Positions 8,461-18,942 of a stretch of DNA of 53,582 nucleotides are shown here, piece by piece (position 1 is the stretch's first letter; each line of letters opens with the position of its first letter). The DNA comes from Candidatus Alistipes stercoravium (GTDB lineage Bacteria > Bacteroidota > Bacteroidia > Bacteroidales > Rikenellaceae). Location of the stretch: assembly GCA_019119615.1 (NCBI GenBank), contig DWWQ01000034.1, forward strand, positions 1-53,582, in the 5' to 3' direction. The notes beneath the pieces were generated by a model. That model saw only the letters and a list, made by a program, of their open reading frames with translations. It was not told the DNA's origin and searched no databases. Position numbers and translations under genes: made by a program.

Positions 8461-8492
8461 CAAAGATAATATATCCCGAGCGCAAAGCCAAA
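8461..8492 (-). promoter_or_regulatory. promoter of the TPR-barrel operon
   Basis: On the minus strand, TTTG (8492-8489), a 20-nt spacer, then TATCTTTG (8468-8461): a near-perfect consensus. It decides the start of the TPR gene. Confidence 0.75.
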
Positions 8493-8692
8493 TTTGCAGG
8501 CACACTTTGCACACGGGATCGCCCGTCTGAAAAAGAGGCGCTTTCAACTCGGTTCGCTACTTGAACAGAACGGCCGCCGGGAACGATTTATTGCCGCGGT
8601 CGCGCGGACGACTCCGATAAACAGGGAAACGGACGGACCGATCGAAATCCGGCCCGCCCGACAAAATCGCATGATCCGCAGCATCCGCCGCA
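8493..8692. other. intergenic region with nothing recognised
   Basis: About 200 nt between the TPR promoter and the end of the DoxX-like gene. No ORF, tRNA or clear terminator was seen. Confidence 0.5.
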
Positions 8693-9805
8693 TCAGGGCC
8701 GGATATCGCGGCAATTCTTCTTCAACGCAATCACACCGTCATCGAGTGCCACGACACCGTTGCGGGCCCGGAGCATGGTCCGCATGGTCGAAGCGTCGAT
8801 GTTGTAGCAACGGACCGGACCGGTGCCGAAGTCATGCCACGAACCGTCGTAAAGCGGCTCGGGGGTAAGGCAGACGACCGTCTCGCCGCGTTCCGCGGCA
8901 CGCTCCACCAGGCGGGCCATACGGCGGTTGCAGGGGGCGGAAAGGGCTTCGAACGAAGTTACGCAGAGCATGTAGAGGCGGCCGGGGGTCGCAAGAACCT
9001 GCTGCGTGGCATCACCGCCCTGACTATCGCGCAGGGCAAACTCCCCGATAAGCAGCGTCGTGGCCGGAACATCTCCTGTCGTACGCGTATCGACCCACTC
9101 CCACTCGTCGGCATTCTGCCACTCCGTATCGTCGAGCGAAAATTCGCGCTCCTCGCCCGTGCGGAGATTGCGGTAAACAAGCACCGTCTCCGCCTCCTCG
9201 CCGGAATCTTCCGCCGGAGCCTGCATCGCCTCGACGATGTTCACGCCGACCTTGTAGGGCAGGAAGTCGATCAACGGCAGGTGGATGTAGCAATAGTACC
9301 CCAGATACATGGAGACAAAAAAGAAGGTGCAGGTGAGCAGGATCTCCACAGGCTTGAAGGCGAAGATCTTGTCGGGCCGGTAGCGCCACCAGATGACAAA
9401 GGCCATCGGCAGCAGGATGAGATTCTTCAGGAAGGTCTCCCAGGGGGTGAGCTTCAGCGCCTCGCCGAAACATCCGCAGTCCTCGACGGGAATGACCGTG
9501 GCGCTCATGAAGGTGAGCACCGTAAAGAAGATCATCGACGCCAGGGCGAAGATCGAAATCAGGCGGATGCGGACCTTGAAGAGCAGCATGCAGCCCATCA
9601 TCAGCTCGGCGCCGCATAGCCAGATCGAAAAGGTCATCGAGGCCGGTTCGAGCCACTCCAGACCATAGATCGAGAGGTATTCGTTCACTTTGAGCGCCGT
9701 ACCCCACGGGTCGATGACCTTCGTGAAGCCCGAAAGGATGAAGGTCGCAGCCAGAATGATCCGGCAGAGGTTGGTCAGCAGTTTGAAGATTCGGTTCTGT
9801 CTCAT
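8693..9805 (-). CDS. DoxX/MauE-like membrane protein (BT_3928-type)
   Basis: A 370-residue membrane protein. The N-terminal 190 residues contain four or five transmembrane segments typical of DoxX/MauE families (ILSGFTKVIDPWGTALKVNEY, then FMSATVIPVEDCGCFGEALKLTPWETFLKN with the Cys-Gly-Cys motif). The C-terminal part (about 200-370) is soluble and thioredoxin-like in outline. Related proteins support periplasmic redox or disulfide chemistry. The start at 9805 is chosen because ATG overlaps the tmk stop (ATGA). The longer frame to 9892 would run inside tmk. It is the last gene of the suf-tmk operon. Confidence 0.65.
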   Translation of the reverse strand: MRQNRIFKLLTNLCRIILAATFILSGFTKVIDPWGTALKVNEYLSIYGLEWLEPASMTFSIWLCGAELMMGCMLLFKVRIRLISIFALASMIFFTVLTFMSATVIPVEDCGCFGEALKLTPWETFLKNLILLPMAFVIWWRYRPDKIFAFKPVEILLTCTFFFVSMYLGYYCYIHLPLIDFLPYKVGVNIVEAMQAPAEDSGEEAETVLVYRNLRTGEEREFSLDDTEWQNADEWEWVDTRTTGDVPATTLLIGEFALRDSQGGDATQQVLATPGRLYMLCVTSFEALSAPCNRRMARLVERAAERGETVVCLTPEPLYDGSWHDFGTGPVRCYNIDASTMRTMLRARNGVVALDDGVIALKKNCRDIRP

Positions 9806-10488
9806 CGGGAAGGTAGAATCGGCGCGAGTGCTACGCCTATTTTGGCAAAAATTTCCTCCGGACCCGCCATCGCACCCGAAGCATCGCAGCAATCGATCAC
9901 CTGCAGCTGCGGATCACGGGCCGCGGCATCGAGATAGACCTCGCGCACGCGCCGCTGCAGGTCGAGGGCATCCTCGTGGATATCGCGGGCCCCCTGGAGG
10001 TAACTCCGGTCATCCCCTTCGCGCGTCCCGGCGAGTTTGCGCTCGGTAAACGAGAAGGGCACGTCGAGGAATAGCGACAAGTCGGGACGCGGCAGGTCGT
10101 TATGGATGAACTCCAGGTTGAGGATCCACTCCCGCAGCGCGTCGCGCGACGCACCGGCGGGCAGTTTGGCGCATTGGAACCCGACATTCGAATAGACGTA
10201 GCGGTCCAGCACCACGGCCTTGCCTTCGGCGAGCCACTGCCGGATCTGCGAAGCGGCCTCGGCCCGGTCGCCGGCAAAAAGCAGCGCCACCAGATAGGGA
10301 TCGACGGCATCGACGCCCCCGAACTCGCCTCGCAGGAAACGGGCGATCAACGCGCCGTAGACCGGGGCGTCGAAACGCGGAAAATGGATGTATTCGCTCG
10401 CCACGCCCCGCTCCGCAAGCATCTGGCGCAACAGACGGATCTGGGTCGATTTACCCGCACCGTCCAAACCTTCGAGCACGATAAACAT
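9802..10488 (-). CDS. tmk: thymidylate kinase
   Basis: A 228-residue dTMP kinase that phosphorylates dTMP to dTDP. It has P-loop GLDGAGKST (7-15), the DRYVYSN segment (about 95-101) and the Asp/Arg-containing PRPDLSLFLDVPF region. Length is normal. It lies 32 nt downstream of sufS on the same strand and overlaps the following DoxX-like gene by 4 nt, so it appears to be co-transcribed with the suf genes. Confidence 0.93.
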   Translation of the reverse strand: MFIVLEGLDGAGKSTQIRLLRQMLAERGVASEYIHFPRFDAPVYGALIARFLRGEFGGVDAVDPYLVALLFAGDRAEAASQIRQWLAEGKAVVLDRYVYSNVGFQCAKLPAGASRDALREWILNLEFIHNDLPRPDLSLFLDVPFSFTERKLAGTREGDDRSYLQGARDIHEDALDLQRRVREVYLDAAARDPQLQVIDCCDASGAMAGPEEIFAKIGVALAPILPSR

Positions 10489-10520
10489 AACAGGTCAGTA
10501 TGGTGGTTTCAACAGTTTTC

Positions 10521-11747
10521 TCATCCGCGCAGCATGCGCACGGCCCGCGCCACGCCGTCGGCCAGCGCATCGGCCTCGGCGAGCGTATTGTACAAGGCAA
10601 ACGACGCCCGGCACATGCCCGTAACGCCGAAGTGATCCATCACCGGCTCGGCACAGTGCTGTCCCGTGCGGACGGCGATGCCCAGTTTATCGAGGATCAT
10701 GCCCATGTCGTAGGGATGCACCCCCTCGACGTTGAACGAAACGATGGCGCACTTGTCGGCCGTCGTGCCGTAGATCCGCAGCCCGTCGATCGCCGCAAGA
10801 CGCTCCTCGGCCCGCTGCAGCAGGGCCCGCTCGTAGGCCTCGATCTGCGCCGCATCGAACTGCCGCACGAAACGCACCGCCTCGCCCAGACCGATCGCCC
10901 CCACGAAGTCGGCCGTACCGGCCTCGAACTTGAGCGGCACGGGCGCAAAGGTCGTGCGCGCAAAGGTTACGCGATCGACCATGTCGCCGCCGCCGAGGAA
11001 GGGAGGCATCGCCTCGAGCAGCGCCCGCTTGCCGTAAAGCACGCCGATACCGGTCGGGCCGTAGAGTTTATGGCCCGAGAAGGCGTAGAAGTCGCAATCC
11101 AAAGCGCGGACATCGACACCGCCGTGCACCACCCCCTGACAGCCGTCCACAACGGCTATGGCTCCCGCGGCATGCGCCGCATCGATGACCGTGCGCAGGT
11201 CGGGGCGCGTGCCGAGCGTATTGGAGGCCTGCGTAACGGCCACCACGCGCGTACGCCCGTCGAGCAGCGTCGGGAGCAGCTCCGTACGGAGACACCCCTC
11301 ATCATCGAAGGGCAGCATGCGGATCTCGGCGCCCTTGCGCTCGGCGAGCAGCTGCCACGGAACGAGGTTCGAGTGGTGTTCCATCTCGCTGATGACCAGA
11401 TTGTCGCCCGCCTGCACGAAACGCTCGCCCCAGGCATAGGCCACCGTATTGAGCGACGCCGTGGCTCCGGCCGTGAAGACAACCTCCTCCTTTTCGGCTG
11501 CGCCGATGAAGTCGGCGATTTCGGCCCGGGCCGCCTCGAACTGCTCGGTGGCCTCCTCCGAAAGCAGGTGCACCCCGCGGTGGATATTGGCGTTCGTCTC
11601 CCGATAGAGCGATGCGACCTTGTCGATCACGCATTGCGGCTTCTGGGCCGTGGCCCCGCTGTCGAGGTAGACGAGCGGTTTGCCATAAACCTGACGCGAG
11701 AGGATCGGGAACTCGCGGCGGATGGTTTCGACATCGAACGGCTGCAT
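10521..11747 (-). CDS. sufS: cysteine desulfurase SufS
   Basis: A 408-residue class II cysteine desulfurase of full length. The PLP lysine lies in FSGHKLYGPTGIGVLYGK, and the persulfide cysteine is C365 in RTGQHCAEPVM. It mobilises sulfur from cysteine for the SufBCD scaffold. It follows sufD by 2 nt. No sufE or sufU gene is present in the window, so the sulfur acceptor must be encoded elsewhere or be absent. Confidence 0.93.
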   Translation of the reverse strand: MQPFDVETIRREFPILSRQVYGKPLVYLDSGATAQKPQCVIDKVASLYRETNANIHRGVHLLSEEATEQFEAARAEIADFIGAAEKEEVVFTAGATASLNTVAYAWGERFVQAGDNLVISEMEHHSNLVPWQLLAERKGAEIRMLPFDDEGCLRTELLPTLLDGRTRVVAVTQASNTLGTRPDLRTVIDAAHAAGAIAVVDGCQGVVHGGVDVRALDCDFYAFSGHKLYGPTGIGVLYGKRALLEAMPPFLGGGDMVDRVTFARTTFAPVPLKFEAGTADFVGAIGLGEAVRFVRQFDAAQIEAYERALLQRAEERLAAIDGLRIYGTTADKCAIVSFNVEGVHPYDMGMILDKLGIAVRTGQHCAEPVMDHFGVTGMCRASFALYNTLAEADALADGVARAVRMLRG

Positions 11748-11749
11748 GG

Positions 11750-12570
11750 CTACATCTCCCCCATTTTTGCGGAGACCAGCTCCATGACCGTCTCCGAAAG
11801 AGACTCTATTTCACAACGGCGCACGATGTCGCCGACAAATCCTTCGATCTGGAGCCGGCGGGCATCCGCCTCGCTCAAGCCCCGCTGGCGCATGTAGAGA
11901 ATCGCCTCGGCGTCCATCTGCCCCACCGTCGCACCGTGCGAGCACTTCACGTCGTCGGCATAGATCTCCAGCTGGGGCTGCGTCGTGATCCGCGCCCGCT
12001 CGCTCAAAAGCACATTGCGGCTCTGCTGCCGGGCATCGGTACGCTGGGCGTCGGGAGCTACATAGACCATCCCGTAGAACTCCCCCACAGCCTCGCCGCC
12101 GGCGACACCCCGCACCGAAGAGTCGCTGCGGCAGTCCGGCACGAGGTGCGCCGTATGCAGTTTCAACACGCAATGCTCCCTGTCGGCAGCCAGAAAAGCC
12201 CCGCCGAAAGCACTCTCGGCATCGGCACCCCGGAGATCGATCCGATAGGAGGCGTTGGCACTCGTGAGCTCGACGGCCGTCATGCGGCACCGGCTGCGGG
12301 CAGCCTGCGACACGGAGACCTCGGCAAAGGCTTCGGAGAGGAACAATTCCGTCAGGTCGAACTGCGCCCCTTCGGCCAAATCGACCGTCAGCGTCGCCGT
12401 CGCAGCCGCGGCATGCAGCACGACCAGATGTGCCGAGGCGCCTGCGGCCACCTCGACATGCAGCGTCCCGGGGTCGATCACCCCACGGGGCCCGGTTTCC
12501 GACGCCGTGATACGGAGGGTATCACCCTCCACGGCACGGAACGTCCGAAGCAGGTTTTTCAATGCATCCA

Positions 12571-12571
<1 letters not shown>
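11750..12571 (-). CDS. sufD: Fe-S cluster assembly protein SufD
   Basis: A 273-residue SufD-type beta-helix protein, shorter than the roughly 420 residues of enteric SufD. It retains the conserved C-terminal signature: CSHGATVGQMDAEAILYMRQRGLSEADARRLQIEGF. It pairs with SufB and SufC in the cluster scaffold. The start used is ATG at 12571, which overlaps the sufC stop as TGATG; a GTG three bases earlier is also possible. Confidence 0.88.
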
Positions 12572-13316
<745 letters not shown>

Positions 13317-13323
<7 letters not shown>

Positions 13324-13904
13324 ATCTTTCTTGCCAGTTTCTTACATTTCGCTATCTCCCGGGGTGTCAATGCGCCCCGCTTGCGGCACCCGCCCTTCTG
13401 GAGTGTCCCCGCAAGGCGGAACCCGCTCCAGCGGAAAATCTCCTTCAGCGACCGGATCACGCCGCTCGTCTGATGAAACCAAACGTTGAACGGCCAGGCC
13501 GTATTGCTCGTGGCAACCACCACGGCCGGTTTGCCCCGATGCAGCGGAAGCGGCATGCCGTTCGGCCGCTCTCCCATCAACGCATAGACCATACGGTCGA
13601 AAAGCGCCTTCGTCTGCCCGGGCATCGCTCCCCAGTAACAGGGCGATCCCACGATGAGCGCATCGCAGGCACGGATCAGCTCGGCCACGCAGTGCGCATC
13701 ATCCTCCGGAAGGACACAACGACCCAACGACCGGCACCGCATACAACCCGTACAGGGCTTCACCTGCAGGTCGCACACCGTCAGCACATCGACCCGGCAC
13801 TCCGGCGGAAGCGCGGCAACAATCCGGCCAAGCATCTGCGAGATCAATCCGCCACGACGGGGACTTGCGTTAATCACCACCACCTTCATCATCTCTTTCG
13901 CCAT
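13317..13904 (-). CDS. NAD(P)H-dependent FMN reductase / flavodoxin-fold oxidoreductase
   Basis: A 195-residue flavodoxin-fold protein of the NADPH-dependent FMN reductase / iron-sulfur flavoprotein type. INASPRRGG (11-19) is the FMN phosphate loop, and GSPCYWGAMPGQTKALFDR is the second flavin-binding region. A cysteine-rich loop PCTGCMRC...C (C51, C54, C57, C63) could bind an Fe-S cluster or be redox active. It sits inside the suf operon: the start follows the sufB stop after 1 nt, and the stop overlaps sufC by 7 nt, so translation is tightly coupled. A role as electron donor in cluster assembly is inference. The start could be ATG 13904 or MKVVV at 13889; a longer frame to 13997 lies within sufB. 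Confidence 0.8.
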
Positions 13905-13905
13905 A

Positions 13906-15351
<1,446 letters not shown>

Positions 15352-15646
15352 GTAGTGTCAAATGTCGGACAAAGGTACGAAATCAAATTGCAAAATCATA
15401 ATACCGCCGGGCAAATCTGCACCTTTGCGGACGGTCGCCCTGCAGGCACGGGCTCCTTGCCGGAATCCGGGCCCGCCGCATCGGAAATTCGCCCGACGCA
15501 CCGGGTCTGCATCCACCGTCGGAACTCCCGGCAAATGCCTCCGCAAAGAACATTCCGGAGCCGGCTCCGGGAGCACTCTCCGCAGAAAGATCGGACGAAA
15601 ACCGGAAATTTTGGCCGCATTGTTTTGAAGTTCCCCAAAAAGATCC
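15352..15646. other. intergenic region between sufB and tRNA-Ser
   Basis: It holds the leftward suf -7 element TACCTTTG (minus strand, 15377-15370) with an imperfect -33, and then about 220 nt of GC-rich sequence with no gene I can support. Short frames on both strands here have no recognisable content. Confidence 0.5.
15370..15400 (-). promoter_or_regulatory. suf operon promoter
   Basis: TACCTTTG at 15377-15370 on the minus strand matches the -7 consensus; TATG about 19 nt upstream is a weak -33. It lies 18 nt before the sufB ATG. Confidence 0.5.
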
Positions 15647-15654
15647 TATATTTG
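15624..15654 (+). promoter_or_regulatory. tRNA-Ser promoter
   Basis: TTTG (15624-15627), a 19-nt spacer, then TATATTTG (15647-15654): a perfect Bacteroidota consensus, 42 nt before the tRNA 5' end. Confidence 0.75.
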
Positions 15655-15695
15655 CACACCCTTTCGGGAGAATATCGCTCCCGCGAAGCGTACCC

Positions 15696-15787
15696 GGAGA
15701 GATGGGTGAGTGGCTGAAACCACCGGTTTGCTAAACCGACGTACGGGGTAACCCGTACCACGAGTTCGAATCTCGTTCTCTCCGCCA
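15696..15787 (+). tRNA. tRNA-Ser (anticodon GCT)
   Basis: Acceptor arms GGAGAGA (15696-15702) and TCTCTCC (15777-15783) pair perfectly. The anticodon loop reads TTGCTAA, giving GCT. There is a long variable arm (TACGGGG...CCCGTA), as in serine tRNAs, a GTTCGAATC T-loop, and an encoded CCA at 15785-15787. The 3' end doubles as the insertion site of the genomic island. Confidence 0.95.
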
Positions 15788-15788
15788 A
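15773..15788. repeat. island attachment site, left copy
   Basis: TCGTTCTCTCCGCCAA, the last part of the tRNA-Ser gene, is repeated exactly at 26114-26129. The pair of 16-bp direct repeats brackets the integrase-bearing island. Confidence 0.8.
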
Positions 15789-15809
15789 GAAACAACGCAA
15801 AAGATTGCA

Positions 15810-15840
15810 AATCCCTGTAAATCACGAATTTACAGGGATT
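15810..15840 (+). terminator. terminator downstream of the tRNA-Ser
   Basis: A perfect 13-bp stem, AATCCCTGTAAAT (15810-15822) with ATTTACAGGGATT (15828-15840), followed by TTTATTTT. It belongs to the island end and now terminates the tRNA transcript. Confidence 0.75.
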
Positions 15841-15887
15841 TTTATTTTGGTCGAAATGCAGAAAAAGGCATCGAAAAGCGGGTTACC

Positions 15888-15936
15888 TGTGGCCTATTCG
15901 GTGTACTTTTTTCCGGGCCGAAAAAGTACACCGAAT
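15888..15936. repeat. inverted and direct repeats at left island end (integrase arm-site candidates)
   Basis: ATTCGGTGTACTTTTT (15896-15911) and its exact complement (15921-15936) form a 16-bp inverted repeat around TCCGGGCCG. The first arm is part of TGTGGCCTATTCGGTGTA (15888-15905), which recurs exactly at 26034-26051 at the other end of the island. A further copy, AATTCGGTGTACTT, is at 16021-16034 against the integrase start codon. Confidence 0.7.
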
Positions 15937-15981
15937 TGATCGTAATAAATTGGTTTGCACCTGTTTGCAGCGGTCTTCCTC

Positions 15982-16034
15982 TTGACATGAGACACTTGGG
16001 AAACTAATTTTGTAACCCTTAATTCGGTGTACTT
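15982..16034 (+). promoter_or_regulatory. integrase promoter with overlapping TTCGGTGTAC site
   Basis: TTG (15982-15984), a 20-nt spacer, then TAATTTTG (16005-16012). The next bases carry AATTCGGTGTACTT (16021-16034), the same motif as in the inverted repeat 15896-15936, directly against the ATG at 16035. A protein binding the repeat could repress integrase expression. Confidence 0.6.
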
Positions 16035-17253
16035 ATGGAAAGGACAACATTCGGACTGTTGTTTTACATTCGGCGGGACAAGACCAACAAAAAAGGTGAA
16101 GCCCCCGTATTTATGCGTCTGACAATCAACGGAGAACGTGCTGACGCCTCGATCAAACGCTTCATCGAGCCGCACGCCTGGAACTCGGCAAAAGGAAAAG
16201 CCAACGAAAAAAGCCGCGGCGGAAAGGATTTGAACCTGTACTTGGACGCCATTTCCGCCAATATTCTGCGGATTCAAAGAGACCTCGAACTCGACAAGAA
16301 AGAGGTTTCCGCCCAAATCATTCTGAACCGCTATCTGGGCAAGGAGCAGTCGGACCGTCACACGCTGATGGAGGTCTTCCGCGCCCACAACGAAAAGTGC
16401 AGGGCACTGTCGGGAATCAGCCTCGCCCCGGGAACGGTGATCCGCTACGAAACCACGCTGCGGTTGACCGAGGAGTTCCTACAAAAGAAGTATAAGAAAG
16501 AGGACTGCTATCTGGATGAGGTCACAAATCAGTTTATCGAAGACTTCGAGTTTTTTCTCAAAACCGTCCGGCGGTGCTGCCACAATACGACCTCAAAGTA
16601 CCTCATGAACTTCAAGAAGATTGTCCGCATTGCGCTGGCCAAAGGATGGATGAAGAAGGATCCGTTTGCCCACATTCGGTTTCATCTGGATCCTGTCGAA
16701 CGGGAGTTTCTTGAGAAACAGGAGCTGAAAGCCATGCTCAACAAGGCGATCTCTATTCCCCCGACTGGCGCAGGTCCGCGACATCTTCTGTTTCTGTTGT
16801 CTGACGGGACTGGCCTTTACGGACGTGCAACAGCTCAAGGCGGAGCATCTTGTGGCGGACATCCACGGCAAGATATGGATCCGAAAGGCGCGGCAGAAAA
16901 CCAAGAACATGTGCAACATTCCGCTGCTCGATGAGGCGCAAAAGATTATCGACCGCTACAGGGACCACCCCTACTGTCAGACGCACGGCGTACTGCTTCC
17001 CGTATGCAGCAACCAGAAGATGAACTCCTATCTGAAGGAACTGGCCGATATCTGCGGCATCCGCAAGAATCTCTCGACGCATTGCGCACGCCATACGTTC
17101 GCGACCCTAACGCTGGCCAGCGGCGCCACGATTGACAACGTCGCCAAGATGCTCGGCCATGCCAACGTCAACATGACACGCCGCTATGCGAAGGTTCTCG
17201 ACTCGTCAATCATGCGCGACATGGAGGTTGTCGCCGAAAACATGGCGTTGTAG
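16035..17253 (+). pseudogene. tyrosine integrase, interrupted by a +1 frameshift
   Basis: Read as one gene, this is a tyrosine recombinase of about 405 residues of the Bacteroidota mobile-element type. The N-terminal arm-binding domain begins MERTTFGLLFYIRRDKTNKKGEAPVFMRLTINGERADASI in frame one. A core-binding domain follows to about 16750. The catalytic part, in another frame, has FCFCCLTGLAFTDVQQL, HCARHTF, MLGHANV and the nucleophile tyrosine in RRYAKV. The frame changes at a CCCCC run (16759-16763); four Cs would restore one reading frame. TGLAFTDV lacks the first catalytic arginine, as in IntDOT-like integrases. It probably drove insertion into the adjacent tRNA. Whether the extra C is a real mutation or a sequencing error is undecided. 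Confidence 0.8.
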
Positions 17254-17370
17254 CCCGATGTCGGACATGCAAGGTCTGCAAAGGACACTCTGCATCTTTT
17301 CCGGAATTCCGTCCTATTTTGCGGGCGGGTTCCGGGAAGCGGAGCCCCTACAAACTAAAAAAGGTGTACC

Positions 17371-17658
17371 ATGGAATGCAAACTGATTGAGGCGGCCGCC
17401 TTCGAGGAGCTGAAGGCGATCGTCAACCGGATTCAGAGCCGGACAACCCACCTGGCCACGAAGACCATGCCCCGCAAACCCGGAGGCTGGCTGACCCAGG
17501 AGGAGGTATGCGGCATGCTGCACGTCTCGAAACGGGTGCTACAATACTACCGGCGGCAGCGGAAGATCCCCTACTCGATGATCGGCAACAAGGTCTATTT
17601 CCGCGAGAGCGACATCCAACGCGTCCTCGATGCCAATCTGGTCAAATCTCGGGCATGA
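17371..17658 (+). CDS. small helix-turn-helix DNA-binding protein (pair A, first)
   Basis: 95 residues. An N-terminal helix (1-38) is followed by an excisionase/MerR-like HTH (about 40-90): GGWLTQEEVCGMLHVSKRVL, then YYRRQRKIPYSMIGNKVYFRESDIQRVL. Proteins like this next to Bacteroidota integrases often act as excisionases or element regulators. The stop overlaps the start of its paralogue as ATGA, so the two are coupled. No function beyond DNA binding can be claimed. Confidence 0.75.
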   Translation: MECKLIEAAAFEELKAIVNRIQSRTTHLATKTMPRKPGGWLTQEEVCGMLHVSKRVLQYYRRQRKIPYSMIGNKVYFRESDIQRVLDANLVKSRA

Positions 17659-17954
17659 TGGAAGAGTGGATTACGCGGAAATCTCCGGAGTACAGGGAGC
17701 TTCAGGAGAAGGCGCTGGCGGCACTCGACCGGATCGAGGCGATGATCGAGACCCAGCCCTCACATCTTAATGCGGAGAGCTACCTCACCAGCGAGGAGGT
17801 GCGGAACCTCTTCGGGCTGAGCCAACGGTCGCTGCAGACCTACCGCGACGAGCGAATTATCCCCTACACGACCCTCGGCGGGAAGTTTCTCTACCCGATG
17901 TCCGAGATTGCGAAGATTCTCGAAAAGAATCTCGTCAAACCGATTCAGCGATGA
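17655..17954 (+). CDS. small helix-turn-helix DNA-binding protein (pair A, second)
   Basis: 99 residues, a diverged paralogue of the preceding gene with the same layout: an N-terminal helix, then ESYLTSEEVRNLFGLSQRSLQTYRDERIIPYTTLGGKFLYPMSEIAKIL. The start is ATG 17655 (ATGA overlap) or the ATG three bases on; an overlapping longer frame from 17508 is ignored. It is followed directly by a strong terminator at 17960-17993. Confidence 0.75.
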   Translation: MMEEWITRKSPEYRELQEKALAALDRIEAMIETQPSHLNAESYLTSEEVRNLFGLSQRSLQTYRDERIIPYTTLGGKFLYPMSEIAKILEKNLVKPIQR

Positions 17955-17959
17955 GACAA

Positions 17960-17993
17960 GGAGCAACGGGCATGCCCGTTGCTCCTGTTTTTT
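17960..17993 (+). terminator. terminator after HTH pair A
   Basis: A perfect 12-bp stem, GGAGCAACGGGC (17960-17971) with GCCCGTTGCTCC (17974-17985), then TGTTTTTT. It also bounds the true end of the convergent DUF2958 gene. Confidence 0.8.
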
Positions 17994-18333
17994 CAGCCCA
18001 ACGCCTCCAGCTGTCGGATCTCCTCTTCGGAGAGAAAATGCGGAGATATTTCCCGTCGGTATAAAGGTCTCGTTCGACACTTAATCCGAAGGGCAGCCGC
18101 AACGACTCCAACTCCGAGAGGAGCAGATAGCCCCACTCCCACTCGAAAATGTGGCAATAACCGTAGAGGCGCCAGTCGTCGCCCTCGCGTTCGGCCTCGG
18201 TGATGAGCCACGTCCCGCTGCCGCAGGGGTTGAAGTATTTGACAAGAACTTCGGCATTAAGCCCTTTTCCGTCCTGGGACCCGATAGGATGGGCCTCAAA
18301 TTGGGAGATGATATCCTCGGTCAACAGTTTCAT
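17993..18333 (-). pseudogene. DUF2958 family protein with C-terminal frameshift
   Basis: The N-terminal 95 or so residues match DUF2958: MKLLTEDIISQFEAHPIGSQDG, then VKYFNPCGSGTWLITEAE, FEWEWGYLLLSELESLRLPFGLSVERDL. In the annotated frame the end runs on through the terminator at 17960-17993 into the neighbouring gene. One extra A at the AAA run (TTT on the plus strand, 18049-18051) would instead give ...YTDGKISPHFLSEEEIRQLEALG and a stop at 17995-17993, a sensible family ending. DUF2958 proteins are common on Bacteroidota mobile elements; function unknown. Confidence 0.65.
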
Positions 18334-18352
18334 AATGGTAAGATTTTAGAAA

Positions 18353-18373
18353 CTGTCCGGAACGCCCGGACAG
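18353..18373. repeat. short perfect inverted repeat upstream of the DUF2958 gene
   Basis: CTGTCCGG (18353-18360) and CCGGACAG (18366-18373) are separated by AACGC, 20 nt upstream of the DUF2958 start. It could be an operator or an RNA hairpin. Confidence 0.45.
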
Positions 18374-18386
18374 CAATGGAGACAAA

Positions 18387-18444
18387 GCCACCCTGCGCAA
18401 ACGAGGACAAGAGCCCTTCTCTTGGCATCTTTGCACAGGGTGGC
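18387..18444. other. 58-nt nested hairpin (candidate structured RNA or DNA element)
   Basis: GCCACCCTGCGCAAA (18387-18401) pairs with TTTGCACAGGGTGGC (18430-18444) over 15 positions with one mismatch. Inside, CAAGAG (18408-18413) pairs with CTCTTG (18419-18424) around CCCTT. It lies between the divergent DUF2958 and AbiH genes. There is no T-run, so it is not an ordinary terminator. Confidence 0.55.
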
Positions 18445-18494
18445 TATCTTGCTGGACCGGGCGGCGGCGAGGTTTATCCGAGAAAATTATTTCC

Positions 18495-18502
18495 TATATT
18501 TG
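18495..18502 (+). promoter_or_regulatory. -7 element before the AbiH fragment
   Basis: TATATTTG matches the -7 consensus and is 27 nt before the ATG at 18529; TTTA with an 18-nt spacer is a weak -33. Confidence 0.4.
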
Positions 18503-18528
18503 TTGTTTGCAGCAATACGCAAGCAGGT

Positions 18529-18942
18529 ATGAACAGAATCATATTGTTTGGATACGGATTTGATTTGGCGCATGATCTTCCTACGAGTTACAAGGACTTT
18601 ATAAATCACTATCGGAGCAATAGGAAGATACACGCCGAGCAATTGGACTTTCCAACGACACATTCAAGAGAAATGTGTGCCTTCTTGAAAATAGCGGTCA
18701 ATCGGATCTGCCAGTATATACATACAGGACAGCATAATGACGCATCGGATAAAGATACGCGTCTTCCTGCCGGTCGGGCACTGCTTTTCGGTCGTCTTTT
18801 CCATATCCGTCAAACAATCATTTGCGTCTCCTGCCGGTCGCAATCTCTATTTTCGGCGGGTGAATCGTCCCTACCTTTCCAGGGGCCACCAACCGGAAAG
18901 TCTGCAAGCCCTTCCGAATCTGCCCGTAACGCTCCGGCGTAA
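18529..18942 (+). pseudogene. truncated AbiH-like abortive-infection protein
   Basis: The opening MNRIILFGYGFDLAHDLPTSYKDFINHY is the hallmark N-terminus of AbiH-family proteins, which normally run to about 300-400 residues. Here resemblance stops after roughly 30-70 residues. The rest of the 137-codon frame looks non-coding and overlaps the 3' end of the convergent gene at 18818. AbiH is linked to phage abortive infection in lactococci; this copy should be inactive. The deletion end point is probably near 18740. Confidence 0.6.

Noticed and set aside
15358..15576. 72-codon leftward frame upstream of sufB
   Set aside because: It covers the suf -7 element and has no protein-like content.
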